The notes beneath the pieces were generated by a model, which was not told the DNA's origin, did no database searches, and saw only the letters and a list, made by a program, of their open reading frames with translations. Shown here one piece after another: positions 23,662 to 33,407 of a DNA stretch of 64,000 nucleotides. The DNA is from Pseudoalteromonas umbrosa. GTDB taxonomy: Bacteria > Pseudomonadota > Gammaproteobacteria > Enterobacterales > Alteromonadaceae. The translations under genes and the position numbers were made by a program. How positions within the stretch are numbered: position 1 is the first letter of the stretch; each line of letters begins with the position of its first letter. The stretch covers positions 975,354-1,039,353 of the forward strand of contig NZ_JASJUU010000001.1 of NCBI RefSeq assembly GCF_030125375.1, read 5' to 3'.

Positions 23662-26226
23662 TTATACTCTATTTGAAGTAAAATTCAATAAATCAAAGCC
23701 GATGGAACCTTCACCGTTAAATTCCTCTAAAAGATGAATGCAAGCTCCGATAGGCCTCGCAGGACTGTAGTAATACCCTTGAATGTGGTCACAACCGAGC
23801 TCATTCAATACATCTAGCTGTGCGTTACTCTCAACTCCCTCTGCGATTACTTTAATACCTAATTGCTTAGCCATTTCAATCAAGCAAGAAATCATGATTT
23901 GCTTGCTTTTATCTTGTAGTAAGCTGTCGACAAAAGATTTATCAATTTTTAAGTAGTCTACTTGGTTTTCAATCAAATGGCTAAGTGATGAGTAGCCTGT
24001 GCAAAAATCATCTAGCGCAATTTTAACTCCTTTAGCTCTAAGTTCTGCAAGTAACTTCCATGTGTAATGATTAGTAGCCATCGACTCTGTTACCTCAACA
24101 GTTAAGCTCTTGAAAGGAATGTTTGCATGTTCGATGGCTTCTGAAATTAAATCAAACTGATTGTTACTCACCTTAAATTCATTCACTGACCTATTCACAG
24201 ATATACTCACGTCACTAAAGCCCAATGAATGTATTCTATTTAAATCCTGACAAGCTTTTTTAAGTACAAAGTGCCCTATTTGCTGGATTAGACCAAACTC
24301 TTCTGCAATAGGTATAAATGAACCAGGAGAGATCATGCCTTGCTCATCATCAAACCAACGAACTAATGCTTCGAACTTAACAATTTTTCCAGTTGATTGA
24401 TCAACAATTGGCTGATAATAAACATCAAGCAACTCATGCTTGACCGCATTTCTTAGTTTATCTCTTAGTGCGATTTTATTGAGGTAAGCGTTTTGGATAT
24501 CTTGGTTATGAAGTGCAATATTGCCTCGGTTAGTCTTTTTAGCGCTTTCTAATGCGTGCGCTGCGTTACGAATAAACTTCGCTGCTGTTATGCGTTTTCG
24601 ATAGTCTAACTGAGCGACACCTATACTTGCGGTCAACTCTATCGCTAATTCATTAAACACATATGGCTGCTTTAGTTTTTCACAAAGTTTCGAAGCGATA
24701 TCATATGCGCTTTGCTGATTTGTTGCGTCAAGCAAGATTGCAAACTCATCACCGCCATATCGTGCGATTGTATCTGCTCGCCTCAAGCCATTTTTTAAAC
24801 GTCTCGAAACAGAAATAAGTACTTTATCGCCAATCTCAGGGCCATAAATATCATTTACTTCTTTAAAATGGTCAAGACCGATAAACAAGAGAGAACACGG
24901 CTGCAATGTACTGCGATTTTCTGAGATACGAGACTCTAAAATATCCATAAAGCAACGGCGATTGATCAGTGCTGTGAGCGGTTCATGGTTTGCATAAAAT
25001 GTTAGCTGAGCTTCGTTACGTTTCCAGTCGGTAATGTCACGGAATATAGCTACATAATTTACAATTTCATCGTCTTCGTCTCTGACAATATTAAGTGTTA
25101 ATTCTTCAGGGAAAATTTGACCATTTTTCCTCCGGTTATAAATCTCTCCTTTCCATGTGCCTTCTTTACTCAACTCAGCCCACATTCTTTTGTAGAACTC
25201 AGCACCGTGTTTACCTGAAGACAAAACAGATGGGTTTCTGCCTAAAAGCTCTGTATCGGAGTAGCCAGTTAAACGTTCAAAAGCCCTGTTTACCATAACA
25301 ATATTGTTTTTATGATCTGTTATCATTATTGCTTCTGTGGCGTGTTCAAATACCACATTGGTCAGCTCAAGCTGTTTGTTCAGCGCGTAAATATATGAAA
25401 TATCCTGCACAGAAGCGCAAAAAATACGTTCGTCTTCTTGCTCATCAGATCTCTCAATATGCCCTATTACTCTAAATAACCCTTTGAACTGACTTCTTTC
25501 TCGGTGAGAAACGTTTATATCAATATGGTTTATCTGCCCATTTCTGAGCTTTTGCATCAGCACTCTAAGTGCTTTCTGGTCTTTGCTTTTTAAGCTCTCG
25601 CAAAAGATTTCGAAATCAACATCTTGATCTGGAGCGTTTATGAGAGTTTGCATCTCTTGGCTGAAGTTATGAATATTCCTGCTAATGTTCCAAGACCAAG
25701 AGCTAAGCCTCGCAATACGCTCCCCTTTAGCAAGTTGTTTAACTAAAATTTCCTGTGAAGCAAGCTCTAAATTATGATTAAGTTCAGCGCCCACCAGCAA
25801 ACTCAGCTCTCTAAACCAATGTTTGTCGTCGCTGGTAATTTCTATTTTTTCATCAAATAAACAGACCATAATACCAATTGGTTTATGGTTCAACGCTCTA
25901 AGCGTCACGCCGAGGTAACCGTCGATATCAAATATTTTTAAAATCTCATCTTCAGCATACATTTGCTGTAAATTACAGCTAATAGAGCAGACACTTTGGC
26001 TGTCTTTAGCGTCTTTACAAGGCGTCCCTTCAAGATCATAAATGATATAATTGGACTTTTCTCCATTGACAGAATACGCCACGGTTTTTACTCGCGTATC
26101 TGAGTCAATGAATTTACCTATTAAACAATGAGCGGGTTGAAACTTATCGTAAATCAAATTTAGTGCCAATTCGTAACGAGCTTCGCTGCTTGGCAAATTA
26201 TAAAAGGTACTGAATGATAGCGTCAT
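23662..26226 (-). CDS. GAF-PAS-PAS-GGDEF-EAL c-di-GMP protein
   Basis: 854 residues, cytosolic. Order: GAF-like domain (about 15-155), PAS (160-275), PAS with PAC (285-405; ITDHKNNIVMVNRAFERLTGYS), GGDEF (415-575) and EAL (590-835). The diguanylate cyclase site ARYGGDEF is intact and an inhibitory RxxD motif (RRAD) lies five residues before it. The EAL site is also intact (FEALVRW, DDFCTGYSS, KIDKSF, AEGVE), so both synthesis and breakdown of c-di-GMP are possible. GAF and PAS domains presumably sense a small ligand or redox state. No neighbour suggests the input. Confidence 0.9.
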   Translation of the reverse strand: MTLSFSTFYNLPSSEARYELALNLIYDKFQPAHCLIGKFIDSDTRVKTVAYSVNGEKSNYIIYDLEGTPCKDAKDSQSVCSISCNLQQMYAEDEILKIFDIDGYLGVTLRALNHKPIGIMVCLFDEKIEITSDDKHWFRELSLLVGAELNHNLELASQEILVKQLAKGERIARLSSWSWNISRNIHNFSQEMQTLINAPDQDVDFEIFCESLKSKDQKALRVLMQKLRNGQINHIDINVSHRERSQFKGLFRVIGHIERSDEQEDERIFCASVQDISYIYALNKQLELTNVVFEHATEAIMITDHKNNIVMVNRAFERLTGYSDTELLGRNPSVLSSGKHGAEFYKRMWAELSKEGTWKGEIYNRRKNGQIFPEELTLNIVRDEDDEIVNYVAIFRDITDWKRNEAQLTFYANHEPLTALINRRCFMDILESRISENRSTLQPCSLLFIGLDHFKEVNDIYGPEIGDKVLISVSRRLKNGLRRADTIARYGGDEFAILLDATNQQSAYDIASKLCEKLKQPYVFNELAIELTASIGVAQLDYRKRITAAKFIRNAAHALESAKKTNRGNIALHNQDIQNAYLNKIALRDKLRNAVKHELLDVYYQPIVDQSTGKIVKFEALVRWFDDEQGMISPGSFIPIAEEFGLIQQIGHFVLKKACQDLNRIHSLGFSDVSISVNRSVNEFKVSNNQFDLISEAIEHANIPFKSLTVEVTESMATNHYTWKLLAELRAKGVKIALDDFCTGYSSLSHLIENQVDYLKIDKSFVDSLLQDKSKQIMISCLIEMAKQLGIKVIAEGVESNAQLDVLNELGCDHIQGYYYSPARPIGACIHLLEEFNGEGSIGFDLLNFTSNRV

Positions 26227-26456
26227 CGTTTAACAATCTTTTAATAATTATAGTTATTAATATGAACCGGAATTAATACAAGTTAGCAATAATAGATAAT
26301 TGATATTTTAAGATATGAAGATAGATCAATAAAATATCAATAACAAGATTAGTAAATATATATTCAACAATATTTCAACCTTTCAATATCCACTTTACCA
26401 AAAATAGATACAAACATATTGTTTTTTAAATAAGAATGCCAATTAAAACGCAAAAA

Positions 26457-26484
26457 AAAAGCCGTCTTAATTAGACGGCTTTTA
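26457..26484 (-). terminator. Terminator of the YfcC-type transporter
   Basis: AAGCCGTCT (26459-26467) and AGACGGCTT (26473-26481) form a 9-bp stem with a 5-nt loop; on the minus strand it runs into TTTTTTTTT. Strong intrinsic terminator. Confidence 0.85.
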
Positions 26485-26501
26485 ATTAATAAAAATTAAA
26501 T

Positions 26502-27908
26502 TTATTCAATAATTGGTTGTACATCTAGACCATAACCAAAGCTCACTGCAAGTATCAGGACAATTGATGCTGCGAGTAATAGCTTACCAATCAAAGGTAA
26601 ACAGAATCTAAACCAATGAGTATAAGGAACACCAGCCATACCAAGAATACCCATCAATACTGCATTTGTTGGAATAATCATATTCGAGAAACCATCACCA
26701 AATTGATACGCTAACACCGCAACTTGACGAGGTACACCAACCAAATCACCCACTGGTACCATCAGCGGCATCGTTACATATGCTTGACCAGAACCCGAAG
26801 GAATAAATGTATTTAAGAAAGTTTGAATGACTAACATACCCACTGCTGAAATTTCCGCAGCAACATGAGATAAAGGCGAAGACAAACTGTAAACCAGAGT
26901 ATGAAGGATTTGGCCATCTTCAAGAATTAGTGCGATACCACGCGCAACACCAATTAATACAGCAGTAGTTACAAGCTCAGATACACCATCGATAAAACGC
27001 TCGGCAGTCTCGTCAGCCGACAATTTTCCAATAACCGCTATCACAACACCCCAAGCAACGAATAAGCCACCTAGTTCGTAAAGGTACCAACCCTTAGTAG
27101 CAATACCCCATACAGCAATACATAGAGTAATAATAAAACTAAATAAAACAGCTTGATGACGCCCGTTTAATTTAGGGTAGTTTGGCTTAGCTTGACCCTC
27201 AAGAGGACAAGGCACACCAATCATCATTGATTTGCTGGGGTCATTCGATACTTTCTTCGCGTAACTCCACACATGGTGAAAACCAATTAATACGAAAGGC
27301 ACAAAGATGGCAAGTCTAAGTTCAATACCGGAATAAACGGGGATGTCTGCAATTTGCTGTGCAATAAGAACGGTAAATGGGTTAAACGCTGAAACACCAT
27401 AGCCAATGCCGTAACCAGCCACAATCATGCCGACAGCCGTCATAGCGTCTAATTTCATTGCCTTACATAGCGCAACTAAAATCAGCACAAATGGAATGTA
27501 CTCACCTGCGGTTCCGATTGTGCTTGATGCCAAGGCGAAGCAAAAAACCACCATAAAAATAAGGCGTTGAGGCTTAGTACCATGCTTTTCTAATAAACGA
27601 CCAATCAATGCATCAACGGTACCTGTTGCACGAGCTATACTCAGTACACCACCTACGATTAATACGAAGAAAATAACGTCTTGCGCTTGTGCAAATGCTT
27701 TAGGAATGGCAGTAAGAAGATCCCAAGGAGTCAGAAACTCTTTTTGTTCAACGAGTTGATAAGTACCAGCGACAACCATTTGCCTGCCGCTTTCAGTTAC
27801 GCTTGTTTCAAAAAAGCCCTGAGGTACCACCCATGTGGCTAATAGGGCAACCACCATCATGCCAAGTAACAGCACGAGCGTATGTGGTACTTTCAAAGTC
27901 TGTCCCAT
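26502..27908 (-). CDS. YfcC/DcuC-family membrane transporter
   Basis: 468 residues with 11-12 predicted helices and two re-entrant-like Gly/Ser/Thr-rich segments (SSTIGTAGEYIPFV near 130, FIPSGSGQAYVTMPLMVPVGDLVG near 375). These mark the C4-dicarboxylate/arginine antiporter-like YfcC group of the ion-transporter superfamily. Substrates in the group include dicarboxylates and basic amino acids; which one applies here cannot be told from sequence. Single gene ended by a strong terminator; no catabolic gene is adjacent. Confidence 0.82.
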   Translation of the reverse strand: MGQTLKVPHTLVLLLGMMVVALLATWVVPQGFFETSVTESGRQMVVAGTYQLVEQKEFLTPWDLLTAIPKAFAQAQDVIFFVLIVGGVLSIARATGTVDALIGRLLEKHGTKPQRLIFMVVFCFALASSTIGTAGEYIPFVLILVALCKAMKLDAMTAVGMIVAGYGIGYGVSAFNPFTVLIAQQIADIPVYSGIELRLAIFVPFVLIGFHHVWSYAKKVSNDPSKSMMIGVPCPLEGQAKPNYPKLNGRHQAVLFSFIITLCIAVWGIATKGWYLYELGGLFVAWGVVIAVIGKLSADETAERFIDGVSELVTTAVLIGVARGIALILEDGQILHTLVYSLSSPLSHVAAEISAVGMLVIQTFLNTFIPSGSGQAYVTMPLMVPVGDLVGVPRQVAVLAYQFGDGFSNMIIPTNAVLMGILGMAGVPYTHWFRFCLPLIGKLLLAASIVLILAVSFGYGLDVQPIIE

Positions 27909-28029
27909 TTACTACTCCAAATCAATAATATTGTAATTTGGCGCGCATATTACCCACATTTAAGACAAAGATCATTGTCTAAGCTAAAAGTTTGTAAATG
28001 ATTAGCTGTTTTATGTACAAAAAGACCAT

Positions 28030-29610
28030 TTAGGCAGCTTCTAAACAACAACTTTTATTCCTTCCGCTTTGCTTCGCTTGGTATAGTGCTTTGTCAGCCA
28101 TTTCAATTACCTTATCTATTGGCATAGAATTGTTTGGCCACTGAGACACACCAATAGAGACAGTTATTCTGATCCCATTAGGCATAGTGTGTTTTGAAAT
28201 TAGCGTTCTTAATCTCTCTGCAGCTTCCATTGCTTGAGTAATGGGTTGAGAAGGCATTAAGACTAAAAACTCTTCACCGCCTATTCGACAACAAAAATCA
28301 TCTGCTCTTGCATTTTGAATCATTAACTTTGCCAACTCTTTGAGAACTTTATCACCTGTGCAATGTCCGTAACTATCATTAATAGATTTAAAGTGGTCAA
28401 TATCAATCGCCAATACACAAAAGCCAACTTTAGAGTTCGTTGTATTTTCAAGCCAAAGATCCAATGACAGTCTATTGTGTAAAGACGTGAGCTTGTCAGT
28501 TTTTCTATCAGTATCAAGTGATTTAATCACCTGCCTAATCGCACGGTGACTCTGTAATAAAGCACATTTTAGGTTTGCAACCTCATAATACCATGCACTC
28601 ACTCCTACTCCTGATATGCGCTGTTTTTCAGTTACAGTTAGTTGCTTTGCCAATACAGCTAATGGTCTAGCAATTAGAACCCCAACAACAAAAATCCACC
28701 CAAGAATCACAATGGTAAAAGGTATACTGGTATAAACGACTGATTTATGAGTAGTTGCAAGATGATTTAAAATTGAAATCAGCGGCCTCTGACTAACAAC
28801 CCCCCACCCAGTCATTGGAATAGCAGCAAACCCAGCTATCATCTGATTATTACTACTATTGACCAATTCCATCGCCCCTGTTTGACCATTCAAAACACGG
28901 TCAATAACAATGTTGTTGGATACTTTCTCTCCAATTCTATCTGGGTCAGGGTGATACAAAATACGCTGTGTTTTATCTACAACATAAGAATATGAGCCAT
29001 CTGCATAATGATGTCTTCCTAACAATCGATTAAGAATGGTATCACCATGCAGATAAATACCCCCAGCAACAAAGCCAAGATAGTGTCCCCGGCTATCAAA
29101 AAGGGGATAAGTTGGGCTTATCATCAAATTGCCAGCTGGCGATACAAAAGGGTCAAGAACAATAGGTTTTTGCAACATTACTTTTTCGAGTTGCTTTGAA
29201 GAAATTGAATGCCCTAATACCGGCAGTTCAGGATGAACTGCTATTATTTGCCCTGCCCGACTCACCACTACCAATGAATCAAAACTGTTCGTTTGCGACA
29301 ATAAACGCTCTAGCTCAGCATTGATAAGGGTTTTATCATCAATATTCTTGGCAATATGGAATGCACTGACATTTAGCTGACTATTAACTGATTGCAAGAA
29401 AAGCTGTGTGACCTCTGCAAGCTTTATTGCGTAAGTTTGATTAGCGTGCAGAGTATCTTTAATAAACGCTTCTCTATGTACATGATAACTAGCAATAAGG
29501 GTATTCAAGAGCGATAGTACGACACCACAAGTCGCTAAAGCCAATATGAGTTTTTTTAAATCGATTCTAAAAATGTACCTGATCACCCGTAGTAAATTTT
29601 TTTTAGCCAT
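28030..29610 (-). CDS. Membrane diguanylate cyclase with Cache sensor domain
   Basis: 526 residues from ATG 29608-29610; a TTG two codons earlier is possible. A helix at about 18-40, a periplasmic double-Cache domain (45-285; DPFVSPAGNLMISPTYPLFD and YSYVVDKTQRILYHPDP) and a second helix at 295-320 precede a GGDEF domain (370-525). The active site reads RIGGEEFLVLM, and RADD five residues upstream forms the product-inhibition site. It should make c-di-GMP in response to a small external ligand, probably a carboxylate or amino acid as in other Cache proteins. Confidence 0.9.
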   Translation of the reverse strand: MAKKNLLRVIRYIFRIDLKKLILALATCGVVLSLLNTLIASYHVHREAFIKDTLHANQTYAIKLAEVTQLFLQSVNSQLNVSAFHIAKNIDDKTLINAELERLLSQTNSFDSLVVVSRAGQIIAVHPELPVLGHSISSKQLEKVMLQKPIVLDPFVSPAGNLMISPTYPLFDSRGHYLGFVAGGIYLHGDTILNRLLGRHHYADGSYSYVVDKTQRILYHPDPDRIGEKVSNNIVIDRVLNGQTGAMELVNSSNNQMIAGFAAIPMTGWGVVSQRPLISILNHLATTHKSVVYTSIPFTIVILGWIFVVGVLIARPLAVLAKQLTVTEKQRISGVGVSAWYYEVANLKCALLQSHRAIRQVIKSLDTDRKTDKLTSLHNRLSLDLWLENTTNSKVGFCVLAIDIDHFKSINDSYGHCTGDKVLKELAKLMIQNARADDFCCRIGGEEFLVLMPSQPITQAMEAAERLRTLISKHTMPNGIRITVSIGVSQWPNNSMPIDKVIEMADKALYQAKQSGRNKSCCLEAA

Positions 29611-29880
29611 ATCCAATCATATGTTTTCCCTGCTCTACCTGTATTTTAAAACCCTAATACAGGTAAAAAATTAACCTAGGTCAAGAAGCAAATCATTAAT
29701 ACAACTTTAATATTAATCCTTTAGTTTGAGTGGCTTTATTGTGAAGTAATAGAAACCAAAATCTATTTCTGTTGATAACAGCGACTTAGGTAAACAAGCT
29801 AAATAAAACGTTCCAAAAGCATGGTTTGTGTTCGATTTTGACTTTATAATGTCGCCTTACATTTAGCTTAGGTTTATTTA

Positions 29881-30078
29881 ATGGGTAAAAAGAGAAAATC
29901 CAACCCCTTAGTTACACACTTCACCATTGCGGCTATTGCACTCGCTTTTTTGTGGTTAATAACAGAGGATAAGGATGTATTAGTGCTCGGCAATTCTTTA
30001 ATATTGGTGTATGTTGTTTACGCACTCGCTTCCAGGTTTGTTGCAATGAAGAAAAAAAGCAAACATTCTTCGAAGTAA
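29881..30078 (+). CDS. Small two-helix membrane protein
   Basis: 65 residues, not recognised. A basic N-terminus, helices at about 10-27 and 33-53, and a Lys/Ser-rich tail. The start follows a purine-poor leader, so translation may be weak. The next gene (lipoprotein) begins 38 nt downstream and is probably co-transcribed. Confidence 0.55.
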   Translation: MGKKRKSNPLVTHFTIAAIALAFLWLITEDKDVLVLGNSLILVYVVYALASRFVAMKKKSKHSSK

Positions 30079-30116
30079 CGAAAAGAAGGAAGTAAACAAA
30101 AATAACAAGGAAACCT

Positions 30117-30584
30117 ATGAAACAGCTCTGCGCCATTCCCTTCGTTTTTTTAACCGCTTGCACACTTACCAAACCAATTGAGCAGTCGACATATCAATTA
30201 TGTGAACAAACGTTATACCAATATACTAAAATTAGAGATAAAGGCACGACTGAGCAATATATTGGTTTATTTACTGAAAACGCAACCTTTAATGTAGAAA
30301 GACTGAATATTTCCTTGTCCGGCCATCATGCACTTGCTTCAAGGTTTGAATCAGCCAGGAAAACAAAAAAATCGATCCACCTTATGACCAGCAGCAGGCT
30401 CTACTTAGACAAAAACTCAAACCTTAACGCAAACTCCAATTTTATCCTTTACTTAAGAAACAAAAATAATGAGGGTGATACAACCGTCATAGCAGGTCGC
30501 TACCTTGATAAACTCTCAGTGACAGAGAGCGCCTGTAAATTCAGCCACCGTGAAGTACTTGTGGATAGAATAGACACACTTTAA
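30117..30584 (+). CDS. Lipoprotein with NTF2/SnoaL-like domain
   Basis: 155 residues. MKQLCAIPFVFLTAC is a lipoprotein signal with lipobox LTAC, giving a mature Cys at 15. The rest follows a SnoaL-like fold: a helix containing YQYTKIRDKGTTEQYIGLFTENATF, then beta strands ending in GRYLDKL. The catalytic use of this fold is unknown here. AAGGAAA precedes the ATG. It follows the small membrane protein gene by 38 nt. Confidence 0.65.
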   Translation: MKQLCAIPFVFLTACTLTKPIEQSTYQLCEQTLYQYTKIRDKGTTEQYIGLFTENATFNVERLNISLSGHHALASRFESARKTKKSIHLMTSSRLYLDKNSNLNANSNFILYLRNKNNEGDTTVIAGRYLDKLSVTESACKFSHREVLVDRIDTL

Positions 30585-30764
30585 CGACATGTTTTTTTCA
30601 CATTACTTCTAAAATAGCAATTTTAGGCTACATTCTATTAAGCTATTGGATCTCATATTCAACATCAGCTAGAAACGGACATAGGTACCAGTGAAGATAC
30701 AAGGATTTGACAGGTTGTTAGATGCAATAGCACACCCGTTTAATATAACCTTGTAGGCATTGCT

Positions 30765-32777
30765 ATGAACATTTATAAACCATTCCAAGGATTATGCTTG
30801 GGTTTGGCATTATTATCGTTGTCAGGCTGTTTAGATAATGATGATGACGATCCAGTGACTAATCCTACCCCAGTAGACCAAAGCACTAGCGTGACTGTTA
30901 CTCCCTCCCTAGGTTTAATAAAGAATGCTGATGTACAACTACTAACATTGGCAGACAAGCAAGTAGTAGAAGGCGCAACTGGTTCTACTGGTGAAACAGG
31001 TACAGCCACAATAACGGTGCCAAGCGGCACGACAGGGCCTTTTATTGTTGAAGTTAAACCCACTGGTGAATCTGAATATTTTGATGAATCTAAAGGGCAG
31101 TTTTTACCTTTACCTACAGCAACGACCTTACGCGCCGTCATGGCCACTCTTCAAGAGCAAGTCGGTGTTACTACATTGACTGAGATCGCAGCCAATTCAA
31201 TTATTTCAGCCAACGTCGTTGACGCAAGCTCAGTAAACGCCGTAAATGAACAAATTAAAAATGCACTAGCGCCAGCGCTTGACAACATACTACAAGCGCC
31301 ACAGTTAATCTCAGAGAATGTCGAAGGGTCAATAAATAATGACCAAGCTGGTATCTATGCCACAACTCTAGCTGGGTTAGCTAAATTAGGTTCAAGTCAA
31401 GATAACCCTGCAATTGCAATTTTAAACAGTCTTAAAGCCGATTTTCTAGATAATGTTTTAGATGGCAAAGTCGGAGACAAAGCATTCGAAAATCCAATAT
31501 ACAATGCAGATACTTTTGTCGCAGATTTGTCGTCGCAGATAAGTGCTTACGCAAATAGCTTTGGAGTATCTGAACTATCAGCCGATGTGAACGGTATATT
31601 TTCGCTCGACGAAATCAAGAAGTCTCTAGAAGGTTTAGAAGAAATACTGAAAGACCTTAACTTGGATGATTTATCTTTTGACTTTGTACCTGGTGGCCTT
31701 TTACCTGGTGGCGACGATGATGACGATCAAGATAATGATAATGACGATCAAGGTAATGATGACACAGTGCCTACCCTAACTATTACAGGCACCTCAACGA
31801 CTGCAGGTATATCCGTTAATATTCCGGAGCTTAAAATTGAAAATGCACCTGCGCCAAACCCAGAAGATTTGGACGCAATAGAGAAGGACATTAAAGCGCA
31901 AATCGAATCGCAAGGCATTACTGTTTCAAATTTTTCATTCCAGTTAGTCAGTGCAGATGAAAGTAAGGTTGTTGTAAGTGTACAATATACAATATCTACA
32001 CAGGGTGTTACTTCTACTTCTGATCTAACCTACACTTGGACACCTGGTTATTCTAATGATGGAGATAACGATTCAGACGATAGTTCAAGTATGTTACCTG
32101 ATGCATTAAAAGGAAAATCATTCACACTCACTTTCACGATGAGTGAAAGCGGATCATCATACAGCGATGGACAAGTTGTCGAATTTACTTTCTCTAGCTC
32201 TGGTGCCTTATTTATAGACCCTGATCCAGAATCAACTGACAATTCTGATATTCAACTTAATGAATTTGAAAAAGTTGATACAAATTATATCTACACAGAC
32301 GAGCAAAATGGATATAAATATACAGTAGCACTCCTTAACGAAAAGTTTCATGAAGTTAATCTAAATACTTTAGAAGGAGTCTTTTTGGGACAATTTACAG
32401 AAAAGTCAACGGATGGCCAAATAGAAAACTTTGAATTAATAACCAATTTTGCTAACACATACGCAGTATCTGGCACAGGACATAGTCGAGGTACAGTTAT
32501 TATTGAATCTAACGGCACAATAGATTTTGATACAAGTGTCAGTTTTGATAAATCTATGATAGTTGCGGTTTTCGACAGACGTAGAGGGGCTGATGGCACA
32601 GTATTAGAAGAACCGAGAATTCAAGTCAATTACGGTGCTGATGATGACGGTCCAGTCATTATGCTTTTCCTTAATGAAGACTTAGCGTCTATCAAGATGT
32701 TTAGATACCGTCATATAAATGAAGATATGCAGGTTGATGTGACGGTAGTGTCATCAACAGGCGGTTCAGGTGGCTAA
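30765..32777 (+). CDS. Large Asp-rich surface lipoprotein
   Basis: 670 residues. Lipobox LSGC at 19-22 gives lipidation at Cys22, followed by DNDDDD. An N-terminal carboxypeptidase-regulatory-like beta domain (40-120) and a helical region (125-300) precede a linker at about 318-335 with alternating D and N residues. A beta-rich C-terminal half includes FTFSSSGALFIDPDP and VIMLFLNEDLASIKMF. The acidic linker resembles calcium-binding repeats but has no fixed period. Function unknown; probably at the outer membrane. Isolated gene. Confidence 0.6.
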   Translation: MNIYKPFQGLCLGLALLSLSGCLDNDDDDPVTNPTPVDQSTSVTVTPSLGLIKNADVQLLTLADKQVVEGATGSTGETGTATITVPSGTTGPFIVEVKPTGESEYFDESKGQFLPLPTATTLRAVMATLQEQVGVTTLTEIAANSIISANVVDASSVNAVNEQIKNALAPALDNILQAPQLISENVEGSINNDQAGIYATTLAGLAKLGSSQDNPAIAILNSLKADFLDNVLDGKVGDKAFENPIYNADTFVADLSSQISAYANSFGVSELSADVNGIFSLDEIKKSLEGLEEILKDLNLDDLSFDFVPGGLLPGGDDDDDQDNDNDDQGNDDTVPTLTITGTSTTAGISVNIPELKIENAPAPNPEDLDAIEKDIKAQIESQGITVSNFSFQLVSADESKVVVSVQYTISTQGVTSTSDLTYTWTPGYSNDGDNDSDDSSSMLPDALKGKSFTLTFTMSESGSSYSDGQVVEFTFSSSGALFIDPDPESTDNSDIQLNEFEKVDTNYIYTDEQNGYKYTVALLNEKFHEVNLNTLEGVFLGQFTEKSTDGQIENFELITNFANTYAVSGTGHSRGTVIIESNGTIDFDTSVSFDKSMIVAVFDRRRGADGTVLEEPRIQVNYGADDDGPVIMLFLNEDLASIKMFRYRHINEDMQVDVTVVSSTGGSGG

Positions 32778-32798
32778 TATTAATCAATAAACAAGTTG

Positions 32799-32830
32799 GA
32801 GGGCAAAAAGCTGTAATACATTTTGCCCTC
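32799..32830. terminator. Hairpin after the Asp-rich lipoprotein gene
   Basis: GAGGGCAAAA (32799-32808) pairs perfectly with TTTTGCCCTC (32821-32830) around a 12-nt loop. The U-tract is inside the stem rather than after it, so termination strength is unclear. The stretch from here to 33252 has no gene I can support. Confidence 0.5.
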
Positions 32831-33252
32831 TGAAATATCAACAGTACCAGATAAAAAACTTTCTGATTTCTCAAAACGTTCACCTCAAACTTCTACCTAG
32901 CTTCTTACACTAAACGACAACTGAAAATAACAATGAGGTTCCCTTACTAACTTTCAAAAACACCACAAAATTAAAGTAGGTTAGAAATAGTACAGAAGAA
33001 TCAATTAAAATTTACATTTTTCAATTTGAACCTGAATTCAAATATATGACAACAACGAAAAATAAATATCACACCCCAAATAAGCCATTGTAAATATTGA
33101 TAAAAAACATTAAAACTTGAATGATTCGATACATTGTTACACTCATGTGGGCACTTTTGTCAAGACGCGAAAGTGTCAATTGTCTGAAATATATTTGCGG
33201 TGAAAAATCTATTTCTGTGATACATTCGTATATTGAAAAAACACTCTGGGTT

Positions 33253-33337
33253 TGATGACGTGAAGTGGCTAGATTCTAATTTGGGTGCGGAATCTAAACA
33301 CAGATTTTTGTATGATATAAACCACTTCAAGTCATGA
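33253..33337 (+). promoter_or_regulatory. Long nested inverted repeat upstream of nrdB
   Basis: TGATGACGTGAAGTGG (33253-33268) pairs with 33322-33337 at 14 of 16 positions. Inside lies a second stem, AGATTC (33271-33276) with GAATCT (33290-33295). Another short stem, GCGGT/ACCGC, follows at about 33356-33380. The arrangement would fold into a branched RNA if transcribed and ends 70 nt before the nrdB start. It could be a leader element controlling nrdB or a DNA repeat of other origin. Confidence 0.45.
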
Positions 33338-33407
33338 TAAATTGTAAACTTTTCCGCGGTTAGAGCTATGCGATGACCGCTTCATATTTTGGTGTCGAGT
33401 ATTATTT

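Noticed and set aside
33180..33245. Possible NrdR boxes before nrdB
   Set aside because: Only loose AT-rich similarity; no pair matching the ACACWATATATW-type consensus was found.
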